In this document: positions 18,296-25,688 of the stretch, in pieces | Layout of the letters: every line of letters starts with the position of its first letter | Numbering within the stretch: the first letter of the stretch is position 1 | Origin: Flavobacterium frigoris PS1 | Lineage (GTDB): Bacteria > Bacteroidota > Bacteroidia > Flavobacteriales > Flavobacteriaceae | Length of the DNA: 64,000 nt | Reading direction: 5' to 3' | Assembly (NCBI RefSeq): GCF_000252125.1 | Contig: NZ_AHKF01000018.1 | Span: 725,462 to 789,461, forward strand | Notes under the pieces: model-generated | What the model was told of the DNA's origin: nothing | Seen by the model: only the letters and a program-made list of their open reading frames with translations | Databases searched by the model: none | Position numbers and translations under genes: made by a program

Positions 18296-19063
18296 TCAGT
18301 ACATCTTAGTTTCTCCATCATTTGGAATAAAAACCTTGTCAGATAGTCCAATTTTTGAAACTTCTACTTTTAATTGTTGTCGTGTTGTTGGACAATGATT
18401 TACCGCTTCCAGATGATTGGCTATTACTTTGTGTGGTGCGTTTTTTACAAATTTTAAAATATCGTCCATTCGCATTAATAAAGGCTGAAAAACATCCAAT
18501 TGTGCAGTTCCGCAAGCTACAACTGCAACTTCAGGTTTTAGTTCCGTTAGCACTCTATGTACATCGTCGGTATAAATGGTATCTGCACTTAAATAGATTG
18601 ATTTTTCATTTGGTAATTCGATGTAAAAGCCCATTACATCTCCCATAGGTTTGGCAACAAATCCGTAACCGTGAACTGCTGGAATACCTAGAATTCTTCC
18701 TCCTAAAAAAGGGTTTGTTATCCAATATTCTATAGTTTGGGAAACGTTTAATCCTTTTTTTATTAATGTGGCATCGTCTTTTATACTACAAATAACAGGA
18801 ATTTGTTTAGAGCGAAGAAAATACTCTGCTTCCTTGTCCAAGTGGTCTGGATGCAGATGCGTTAGTAAGCAATGTGTCGTTTTTTCAACCATATCCATTG
18901 CATTGCTTGGTAAATCTACAATAGGATTTCGTTGTGGTTTAAAACGAAAAAGGGTGAAAGTTGGCCCAGCTGTTCCTTTTTTTCCCAGCATTGGGTCAAC
19001 TAAAATTACTTTATCTCCAGTTTCTATCACCATAGTGGCATTTCGCAAATGATGTATTTTCAT
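18296..19063 (-). CDS. MBL-fold metallo-hydrolase, UlaG-like
   Basis: About 255 residues from ATG 19063 (MKIHHLRNATMVIETG). The open frame extends 23 codons further, to 19132, but the family normally starts at the beta-strand containing HLRNAT. The metal-binding motif is LLTHLHPDHLDKEAE (HxHxDH), with later DAxx and H ligands (SADTIYTDDV, VIANHLEAVNHC). This matches the UlaG/L-ascorbate-6-phosphate lactonase-like branch, often annotated simply as Zn-dependent hydrolase. It is 73 nt downstream of a Crp/Fnr-type regulator gene on the same strand and probably shares its transcript. Substrate unknown. Confidence 0.85.
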   Translation of the reverse strand: MKIHHLRNATMVIETGDKVILVDPMLGKKGTAGPTFTLFRFKPQRNPIVDLPSNAMDMVEKTTHCLLTHLHPDHLDKEAEYFLRSKQIPVICSIKDDATLIKKGLNVSQTIEYWITNPFLGGRILGIPAVHGYGFVAKPMGDVMGFYIELPNEKSIYLSADTIYTDDVHRVLTELKPEVAVVACGTAQLDVFQPLLMRMDDILKFVKNAPHKVIANHLEAVNHCPTTRQQLKVEVSKIGLSDKVFIPNDGETKMY

Positions 19064-19136
19064 TTTTTGATGTTTTAAATTGAAAGTCCAAAGTTGCTCA
19101 TTGCTAAAATAGATTCCATTGATTGAAATCAAGAAA

Positions 19137-19709
19137 TTAAATTCGCTTTCTAATTCTGCTCAATGTTTCAGGTGTAATTCCCAAATAAGAAGCAATATGA
19201 TATTGAGGAATTTGCAATAACCAATGAGGCTTATTTTTCATAATATCGAGATACAATTCTTCTGCAGTATTTACAAAATGGTTAAATTCTTCGGTTTCCT
19301 TATTGACAACGATGCGTTGGAAAATAGCTTCAATAAACTGTTTGCCACAATTATATTGGTTGGTAAAATTCAAGAATTTTTCTTTTGATAACACTCTCAA
19401 ATCCACATCAGTCAAACATTCTTGGTATTTTTTTGTGGTCGTGGAATGTGTAAATGAAGAAAAATCGGTTATAAAACCTGAGTTTGTATAAAAATTTATA
19501 TTTTTTTCTTTATCGTTGGTTGCATAATACTCCCGAATAATGCCTTGGTCTAAAAAACGAAGCTCGTTTTCAACCGTTTCATTTTCTAAAATAATGTGTC
19601 CTTTTTTGTACGATTTAACAACGAAAGTATATACAAATTCTTCCAAGCCTTCTTTATTAAAAGGAAATTCACTGTTAAAAAACAAAAATAATTTGTCTGT
19701 TGCTTTCAT
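19137..19709 (-). CDS. Crp/Fnr family transcriptional regulator
   Basis: 190 residues. It has an N-terminal cyclic-nucleotide-binding-like beta barrel (KSYKKGHIILENETVENELRF, then GFITDFSSFTHSTTTKKYQE) and ends in a compact HTH, YHIASYLGITPETLSRIRKRI. The short C-terminus without a long wing is typical of the large flavobacterial Crp/Fnr group. It precedes the metallo-hydrolase gene by 73 nt on the same strand and is the obvious candidate regulator of it. No cysteine cluster for an Fe-S centre is present, so the signal is not oxygen via FNR-type chemistry. Confidence 0.85.
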   Translation of the reverse strand: MKATDKLFLFFNSEFPFNKEGLEEFVYTFVVKSYKKGHIILENETVENELRFLDQGIIREYYATNDKEKNINFYTNSGFITDFSSFTHSTTTKKYQECLTDVDLRVLSKEKFLNFTNQYNCGKQFIEAIFQRIVVNKETEEFNHFVNTAEELYLDIMKNKPHWLLQIPQYHIASYLGITPETLSRIRKRI

Positions 19710-19894
19710 TTAATTTCTAAAGTTGTGGGTGCGGTATGTCTCGACAAAATTGAAACATCATTCCTCTTCTTTGCGAGGTCTTGAACTTCGGAACCGATTA
19801 TTTTCTGTTAAAGATAAAATTTCTTGTAAAACCTAAAAGTGAATTTACTAGAAAATTCGCGATTTTGCAAAATCGATGTTAGCAATAAACTTTC

Positions 19895-20803
19895 TTAATT
19901 CAAGGTTCTATATTCCACTGGTGTTTTACCTGTCTTTTGTTTAAATAGTTTATTAAAATATTGGGGATATTCAAATCCTAAACTGTATGCTATTTCATTG
20001 ATGTTTTTTTCTGTATTTATTAAATACGTTTTTGCTTGTTCTATAAGGTAAAAATGAATGTGTTCTTGCCCGTTTTTACCAGTTTCCTTTTTTAGTAGGT
20101 CACTCAAATAGCTTGGCGATAAGTTTACTTTTTCTGCTAAAAAGGCAACGCTCGGCAATCCTTGTACTTTGACATTTGATTCGGAAAAATAGGTGTTTAA
20201 GATGGTTTCTATTTGAGCTATTATTGACTTGTTGGTTTGGCTTCTGGTAATCATTTGTCGGCCATAAAACCTGGAACAATAATTCAATAATAATTCGATG
20301 GTCGAGACAATGATATGTTGGCTGTGCATATCAATATTTTCTTGAAGTTCCGTTTGAATTTTTTGGACACATTCAAATAAAATAATTTTTTCTTTGTCAG
20401 AGAGATGAAGGGCTTCTGCAACTTCATAATTAAAAAAGCTGTACCTTTTTAATTTGTCATTTAGGGAAGTAGCTCTAATCAGGTCGGGGTGAAAAAACAA
20501 ACCCCAACCCATCATGTTTTCTTTGTGCTCTATTTCATTATCAATTTCAATAGTTTGGTTGGGCGCAATACATATTAAATTACCGTCTTGAAAATCTATT
20601 GCTTTTCTACCGTATTTGATATTGTTTTTGCAATAGTTTTTAAACATAATCGAATAAAAGTCAGTAGAAATTTTAGAGTATTCCTCCACTTGTTCACTTA
20701 CGTTACTGAAATCTAAAACAGCTACTAATGGATGATGACTATTGCCTAAATTAAATAATTTATATAAGTCCGTAACGCTATGAAGATGTACAATTGCTGT
20801 CAT
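19895..20803 (-). CDS. AraC family transcriptional regulator
   Basis: 302 residues. The N-terminal about 170 residues form a cupin-like sensor region. The C-terminal double HTH has VNLSPSYLSDLLKKETG (first HTH) and IAYSLGFEYPQYFNKLFKQ followed by TGKTPVEYR (second HTH and AraC signature). The start codon overlaps the stop of the membrane-protein gene at 20800 by 4 nt (ATGA), so the two are translationally coupled. With the SDR gene 13 nt further upstream they form a three-gene operon. It probably regulates this operon or an unlinked target; the ligand is unknown. Confidence 0.9.
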   Translation of the reverse strand: MTAIVHLHSVTDLYKLFNLGNSHHPLVAVLDFSNVSEQVEEYSKISTDFYSIMFKNYCKNNIKYGRKAIDFQDGNLICIAPNQTIEIDNEIEHKENMMGWGLFFHPDLIRATSLNDKLKRYSFFNYEVAEALHLSDKEKIILFECVQKIQTELQENIDMHSQHIIVSTIELLLNYCSRFYGRQMITRSQTNKSIIAQIETILNTYFSESNVKVQGLPSVAFLAEKVNLSPSYLSDLLKKETGKNGQEHIHFYLIEQAKTYLINTEKNINEIAYSLGFEYPQYFNKLFKQKTGKTPVEYRTLN

Positions 20804-21297
20804 ATTTTCTCAACTAATTCTTTTAAATGTTCAACATAAAAATGACCCCGTTTTTCGGCAAAGAAGTCTAAAGATAATAAAACTGCACATTGTATAAAAA
20901 GTCCCAAACCAAAACCTTTCCAAATCCCGTAATTGGATAAAGCGTACATTAAAATGACACCTAAAAGAATCATTAAAATTTCGAAATAGCGATAGTAAAC
21001 GAAGTTTTTCATTACTTTTTCCATTCTTGGAATTTCTTCTGATTGTATTTTAAGAGGGGCGTTTTTTAGGATGTTTTCAACTCTTATATTGTCTATTGGA
21101 CTTCTCGTAAATATTGTTGCCCCAATAACGATTTGAATGATTGAAAAAAACACTAATGGAATGGCTACACCTTTCCAAAAGCTTTCTTTTATGAAAAAGT
21201 AAAAATAGACCGACAATAGGATAGCGAAAACACCGAAGCTTATAAATAATAGACTTTCGGCTTTTTCAGAATTGAAATATTTTACAATTGGATTCAT
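20800..21297 (-). CDS. Membrane protein with four hydrophobic segments, unknown function
   Basis: 165 residues: two N-terminal helices (about 14-33 and 40-62), a soluble stretch of about 40 residues, and two helices (about 104-142). I do not recognise the family. It sits between an SDR gene (13 nt upstream) and an AraC-type regulator gene (4-nt overlap), so it is very likely expressed with both. Confidence 0.75.
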   Translation of the reverse strand: MNPIVKYFNSEKAESLLFISFGVFAILLSVYFYFFIKESFWKGVAIPLVFFSIIQIVIGATIFTRSPIDNIRVENILKNAPLKIQSEEIPRMEKVMKNFVYYRYFEILMILLGVILMYALSNYGIWKGFGLGLFIQCAVLLSLDFFAEKRGHFYVEHLKELVEKI

Positions 21298-21309
21298 AGT
21301 TCTATTGTT

Positions 21310-22125
21310 TTAAAGTCCGAATTGTGTTTTTATACCTCCAATAAACGTATCATCATCATATTGTTGACGGTTTGCCATAAGCATTTTAGCATCTTCACCT
21401 GCGGTATATCGCAATTGATTTTTACCATCGGTTGCCGCTTCAAATATTACCGCTGCTACCACACTTGCAGGTGATGCATTTTCTGCCATTGCGGGCATTG
21501 CAGTCATCAACGCACCAACAATTTTTTGGTATTCAGCCATGTTTTCGTCATTACTAAAATCAAAAGACCTGCCTCCAAAATCGGTTGCAATCATTCCTGG
21601 TTCGACAATTTTTACTTGTCCACCAAACTGTTCTACTTCAAAGTTAAGCGATTCGGAAATGCCTTCCACGGCAAATTTTGTTCCGTGATATAAGGAACCT
21701 AATGGGAAAGACATTTTGCCTCCAATTGAGGAAATATTGATAATAACACCTTTTTTGTTTTGTCTAAAATGAGGTAGGACGGTTTTTGTAACGTCTAAAA
21801 GGCCAATAACATTGGTGTTGAATTGTCTAACAATTTGGTCTCTACTAAATGCCTCCAATGGTCCGTATGCTCCATAACCAGCATTGTTCAGCAATACGTC
21901 AATATTACCAAATTTTTGAATACCTTCATTAAACGCATCTTGAATAGAAGCGACATCTAAAACATCGAGTTGGGTAACTAAAACATTTTCTAATTTGTTT
22001 AATTCTGTTTCATTTGCTGGATTTCTCATCGTAGCGATTACATTCCACCCTTTAGATTGAAATAACTTTGCCGTTTCTTTTCCGATGCCACTGCTTGCTC
22101 CCATAATTAAAATTGTCTTGTGCAT
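21310..22125 (-). CDS. Short-chain dehydrogenase/reductase
   Basis: About 271 residues from ATG 22125 (MHKTILIMGASSGIG). The frame extends nine codons further, to 22152, but these are not family-like. Classical SDR motifs are present: GASSGIGKETA for NAD(P) binding, NNAGYGAYG, the catalytic serine region ISSIGGKMSF, and Y-HGT-K (YHGTK) with the active-site tyrosine and lysine. It is an NAD(P)H oxidoreductase with an unknown alcohol/ketone substrate. First gene of a three-gene operon with the membrane protein and the AraC-type regulator. Confidence 0.9.
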   Translation of the reverse strand: MHKTILIMGASSGIGKETAKLFQSKGWNVIATMRNPANETELNKLENVLVTQLDVLDVASIQDAFNEGIQKFGNIDVLLNNAGYGAYGPLEAFSRDQIVRQFNTNVIGLLDVTKTVLPHFRQNKKGVIINISSIGGKMSFPLGSLYHGTKFAVEGISESLNFEVEQFGGQVKIVEPGMIATDFGGRSFDFSNDENMAEYQKIVGALMTAMPAMAENASPASVVAAVIFEAATDGKNQLRYTAGEDAKMLMANRQQYDDDTFIGGIKTQFGL

Positions 22126-22363
22126 TTTTTTAAATTTAAAATTTTTGTGCAAAGTTGCCTCATAATGTCAGTTGACAGCTCATGCAAATTCAGGAATTTT
22201 GTATTCTTTTTACGGATTTTTGGTCTAAGTTTCTGCTAACTAATATAAATATGCAAATCCTATTTATAAGTACTTGAAAAATTTATAATCGTTTACAATT
22301 ACTTGTAATTATATAAAAGAAAAAGTACGGTTTTAAGGTTTTCGGTAATTGTAATAAATTGTG

Positions 22364-22398
22364 CAAAAAAAAATCCCCAACGTTGTTTATTGGGGATT
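22364..22398 (-). terminator. Rho-independent terminator of the HIU-hydrolase operon
   Basis: On the minus strand AATCCCCAA, 9-nt loop, TTGGGGATT followed by eight T. The perfect 9-bp stem 104 nt after the stop of the gene at 22502-22909 marks the end of that transcript. It argues against the 69-codon frame that runs across it. Confidence 0.85.
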
Positions 22399-22501
22399 TG
22401 GGGTTATTCTTTTTATTTTTCTCTATTGCTTTAAGAAGTTGGGGATTTGTGAACCCGATATTTTTGAGTAGGCACTGAATTAAAAGAGCCATTTTTTTAA
22501 A

Positions 22502-22909
22502 TTAATTTCCTCGATAAGTTGAATATCCAAATGCTGATAATGTGATTGGAACGTGGTAATGGTTATGGTCTTTTATTTGAAAAACGACTTCTATAAATGG
22601 ATAAAAACTGTCAACACCGTCTTTTTTAAAATATTCACTAGTATAAAAAGTCAATTTATATATTCCTAAATTTGATTTTTCTGAATTTAAGAAGTCAGTA
22701 ATTCTTCCGTTTACATCAGTTTTTTTCTCATCAACAAATGACCAAACTTTAGTTTTCTCGTTATATTTTTCTAATTTGATTGAAATGTCTTTTGCTGGTG
22801 AACCTTTTGACACATCTAAAATATGACTTGATAGCTGGAATTTGTTATTTTGTCCGAATATAAAGGTCGATAGAAGTACTAAAAGCGCAGTGTAGATTAA
22901 TTTTTTCAT
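22502..22909 (-). CDS. Exported hydroxyisourate hydrolase (transthyretin-like)
   Basis: 135 residues with an N-terminal signal peptide (cleavage near FGQ, residue 20). The HIU-hydrolase/TLP signature is complete: His29 in LSSHILD, Arg69 in VNGRITD, His119 in HYHVPITLS and the C-terminal YRGN (normally YRGS). Known reaction: hydrolysis of 5-hydroxyisourate to OHCU in uric-acid breakdown, here predicted in the periplasm. No uricase or OHCU decarboxylase gene is in the window, so purine catabolism is not shown by context. It is 17 nt downstream of a GlcG-like gene and shares its operon. Confidence 0.88.
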   Translation of the reverse strand: MKKLIYTALLVLLSTFIFGQNNKFQLSSHILDVSKGSPAKDISIKLEKYNEKTKVWSFVDEKKTDVNGRITDFLNSEKSNLGIYKLTFYTSEYFKKDGVDSFYPFIEVVFQIKDHNHYHVPITLSAFGYSTYRGN

Positions 22910-22926
22910 TATTTTTCTTTATTAAG

Positions 22927-23454
22927 TTATTTACTTGTTGTGATTCCCTTTTCGTTAATTGATGCAGATTTTGCTATTAAATCATCATTCTCAGGGCTTC
23001 CACCTCCAGCAACTCCAATACTACCCACAACATTTCCTTTATACCAAATAGGTAAGCCACCACTTAAAAGGAGTAGTTCTGGTAGTGTATTTAAATTTTT
23101 AATAAGAGAATTACTATTTGCTTTTTGTAATAATTCAAGTGTTGAAGTTTTGGTAGATAGTGCTGTGTAAGCTTTTCTCCGAGCAGCTTCTGTGTTGTGG
23201 ATTCCAACATTATTGCCTCGAATAATTAAAATTATATTAGCTGACGCATCAAGAACTGCTATTGATACATTTTTATCAAGTTCAAATGCCTTTTTCATAA
23301 CTCGATTAGTTAAAATATAGGCTGCATCTAATGTTAGATTATCAATAGATTTAATATAACTATCGTTTAGCTTCGATATTTCTTTTGGGTTTGAATTATG
23401 TTGTCCGCTACCTATAATTGGAATAAATGCTAATACTAAAAGTAAATTTTTCAT
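22927..23454 (-). CDS. Exported GlcG/HbpS-like (DUF336) protein
   Basis: 175 residues from ATG 23454, chosen because MKNLLLVLAFIPIIGSGQ is a signal peptide; twelve upstream codons to 23490 lack that character. The family core is visible: LDAAYILTNRVMKKAFEL, VSIAVLDASANIILIIRG with EAARRKAYTALS, and the glycine-rich WYKGNVVGSIGVAGGGSPEN close to the C-terminus. Members bind haem or cobalamin, or occur near glycolate and propanediol genes; the exact role is unsettled. It is followed by the HIU hydrolase (17-nt gap) and preceded by a Crp/Fnr-type regulator on the same strand. Confidence 0.85.
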   Translation of the reverse strand: MKNLLLVLAFIPIIGSGQHNSNPKEISKLNDSYIKSIDNLTLDAAYILTNRVMKKAFELDKNVSIAVLDASANIILIIRGNNVGIHNTEAARRKAYTALSTKTSTLELLQKANSNSLIKNLNTLPELLLLSGGLPIWYKGNVVGSIGVAGGGSPENDDLIAKSASINEKGITTSK

Positions 23455-23515
23455 CTTTTTTTTTACAAAGATAATTGCTTGAAATTTCAAAAAAGTTGCC
23501 CTATGTCAACGTTTT

Positions 23516-24085
23516 TTACAATTTAGATTTCACTCTGCTTAATGTTGAAGCCGATATTCCTAAATAGGACGCAACCATTTTGTTTGAAACATTTAATAAT
23601 AATTTCGGTTGATGCTTAATTATCCATTCCACTTTTTCTTTAGCATCAAATCCTTGAAAACCATAAATTCGTTTTTGCGCGATGATAAAACCATTTTCTA
23701 AAATTTCAGTGTATAATTTTGCAAATTGCGGTAAAGTATTAACTAAATGATAAAAGTCGGTTCTTGAAATATAGAGCAATTCCGAATCCTGAATTGTCTG
23801 TAAATATTCTTCGGCAGGTTTTTGGTCAATAAAACTAGGCAAAGCAGTTGCGAAATTTTCTTCAAATGCAAAAAACCTTGAATTATCATTACCGTCTTTT
23901 GAAATGGTAAACAAACGAATACATCCTTTGTTTATAAAATAATAGTTTTGACATATTTCCTCACTAGTGACCAAAATTTGGTTTCGTTTAGTATGTATAA
24001 TTTTAAAATATGAAACTATTTTTTTTAATGTATTATCATCTACGTCAGTTTTTTTCTTTAAAACTTTTTCAAGAATTTCAAACAT
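23516..24085 (-). CDS. Crp/Fnr family transcriptional regulator
   Basis: About 189 residues from ATG 24085; nine further upstream codons (to 24112) are possible. The cyclic-nucleotide-binding-like barrel (IIHTKRNQILVTSEEIC, then YYFINKGCIRLFTIS) is followed by a C-terminal HTH, KMVASYLGISASTLSRVKSKL. It has the same short architecture as the regulator at 19137-19709, and the two are probably paralogues. It lies 61 nt upstream of the GlcG-like/HIU-hydrolase pair on the same strand and likely controls it. Confidence 0.85.
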   Translation of the reverse strand: MFEILEKVLKKKTDVDDNTLKKIVSYFKIIHTKRNQILVTSEEICQNYYFINKGCIRLFTISKDGNDNSRFFAFEENFATALPSFIDQKPAEEYLQTIQDSELLYISRTDFYHLVNTLPQFAKLYTEILENGFIIAQKRIYGFQGFDAKEKVEWIIKHQPKLLLNVSNKMVASYLGISASTLSRVKSKL

Positions 24086-24147
24086 TTTTTTACGATTTTG
24101 GTAAAATAGCATACAAATTCAGTTTGTCTTAGAACCTATAAACGGTG

Positions 24148-24645
24148 TTATACTATATAAATTATAAAGTAAAAATAGATAATTTTGATTACAATATTTT
24201 TCTTTTTGTGAAAAAGTGACTCGATTAGAAATAATAAAAAAAGACGGTAAAAATCTTTAAAAACCCCTTTTATAGTTTGAAAAAACAAAACAATATTTTT
24301 TAGATACTGTTTTAAGAGTATTGGGTCAAATAAGTTGAATATTCTCGTGAGGTTGTCGGCTGTAACAATGAAACCAACATCAGCAGAGGCGTGTGTATTG
24401 GTTTTCTCTGTCATAATATATGATCATCATTGCCGCTTTATAAGTCCTTAAGGCTGTCTTACAATAGCTTGTATACGACGGTACACTTCATAGTTATTCT
24501 CGATTCTGAGTTTGTTTTCATAAATCAAATCGGTATACTGTAAGCGCTCAATGAGTTTCCATTTTTTGTTTTTTGTGCATTTAGTAAAAAGGGCATAGCT
24601 CATACAAGCGTTTGTTTGTAATTCTTCATCTGAGTGATTGATTTC
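24148..24645 (-). pseudogene. Decayed IS1182-like transposase (C-terminal part)
   Basis: One minus-strand frame, read through its stops, spells the C-terminal third of an IS1182-family transposase. From about 24640 it gives CMSYALFTKCTKNKKWKLIE, a degenerate cysteine cluster; then LIYENKLRIENNYEVYRR and QAIVRQP; then stop (expected Tyr); then GLIKRQ; then two stops (one expected Trp); then ASADVGFIVTADNLTRIFNL. In intact members this reads roughly AIVEHPYGTIKRQW followed by ASADVGF and NLRRI. At least three nonsense changes in frame mean it is inactive. No terminal inverted repeats or target duplication were recognised. It marks the edge of the 16.6-25.3 kb accessory region. Confidence 0.75.
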
Positions 24646-24688
24646 TCATTGCTTTTGTTGTACGATTTTTCATTGGTGTTAAGCCGTT

Positions 24689-25318
24689 TTATTTTAGTAA
24701 CTCTTCTGAAATTATTTCACAAAGCCTTTCTGTCCATACAAATCCAGTTGACGACATGTCTAAAACAAACCAACCGATAAATAAAGGTGCTTTCTGATAT
24801 GATCGACTTTATTTAAGTCAATATTTCTCCAACTATTTAATGCTAAAATATCACTTGTCGGTAATTTTTCTATTATAAATGTAACTCGCCAAAATTCATC
24901 TTTTGTAATAACTTCTTGCCCGAAAAGATTTAATAATTTGCCAATTAAAACTGCTTTAGAAGATGTCTCTAACTTGTCAATAATTGCTATTAACTTTTCT
25001 CCAGCTTCTTTTTGAAAGTCGTTGTCCTCTAAATTTTCAATTAGTTGCTATCTTTTTTCTAGTGGTAATTTTGAAGAATCGTGCAGGAAAAGAAGAAGTT
25101 TATTTGAAAATCTATGATCTCTAATTGCAACTCCTGCATTCCATATTCCACTAAGTACGCTAATTACTGGAATATCTTTCAGCAAACCGTTCTTAAGGAT
25201 TGAGTCTATTCCTACCTCTTTTAGTTCTACTGAAACTTTGGTCAATTCTGAACTTTTAATGGTTTCTGTTAACTAGATTGATAATTGTTTGCGTCTTTTC
25301 TGTATTGTCGTCTTTCAT
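24689..25318 (-). pseudogene. Broken gene for a roughly 200-residue soluble protein, unknown function
   Basis: The pieces are ATG 25318 MKDDNTEKTQTIINLVNRN; a frameshift near 25260; then VSVELKEVGIDSILKNGLL down to an in-frame TAG near 25048; then QLIENLEDNDFQKEAGEKL to KHLYLSVGLF; a second frameshift near 24757; then VLDMSSTGFVWTERLCE to TAA 24689-24691. Concatenated they give a smooth protein of about 205 residues with mixed helix and strand composition. I do not recognise the family. Three separate lesions next to a decayed transposase indicate a dead gene, not a sequencing slip. Confidence 0.65.
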
Positions 25319-25511
25319 TAGCAGGGTTTTAAAATGGCTTACAACTAGTACATCCTCGTTATAAAATAGCGACTATAAATCTGAAAGTGGTTGGCTTTGC
25401 GCCATAACATAAGTTATTTGAAATTAGTAAGAAAAATATTTCTTTGAAATAAATAATTTGCTTGATCGAATCAAATTTTGAAGAAGGAGTTATGAAAATA
25501 AATAGTTGTGG

Positions 25512-25618
25512 TCTAGCCCCGATGGGAGCATGTATCCTTTTTGTGCTGGGGTTCAGCACAAAAGATACTGTGGAAAGCGGGAGGGAAGTGCATGAAAAAA
25601 TGATCACTTTTGCTCCTG
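25512..25618 (+). ncRNA. Flavo-1-like structured intergenic element, copy A
   Basis: Begins TCTAGCCCCGAT, then a variable hairpin GTATCC-TTTTTGTGCT / AGCACAAAA-GATAC, then GTGGAAAGCGGGAG, and ends near TTTGCTCCT. The outer conserved blocks match copy B at 33371-33503, while the inner hairpins differ in sequence, as for a structured RNA. From memory this resembles the Flavo-1 RNA motif of Flavobacteria. It lies between the pseudogene and the clpB terminator, antisense to clpB. Confidence 0.55.
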
Positions 25619-25626
25619 AAAAAAGC

Positions 25627-25660
25627 AATAAAAAAAAACACCAACTCTTCGGCTGGTGTT
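25627..25660 (-). terminator. Rho-independent terminator of clpB
   Basis: On the minus strand AACACCA, loop region, TGGTGTT followed by eight T and ATT. The 7-bp core stem starts 29 nt after the clpB stop. A short A-rich stretch on the other side could make it bidirectional. Confidence 0.8.
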
Positions 25661-25688
25661 TTCTTACTACAAAAAAAACTATAAATAT

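Noticed and set aside
22283..22492. 69-codon minus-strand frame after the HIU hydrolase gene
   Set aside because: It runs straight across a strong terminator (22364-22398) and has no recognisable features; it is treated as non-coding.
24148..24414. 88-codon frame as an independent gene
   Set aside because: It is the tail of the decayed IS1182-like transposase; the reading continues through stops upstream.
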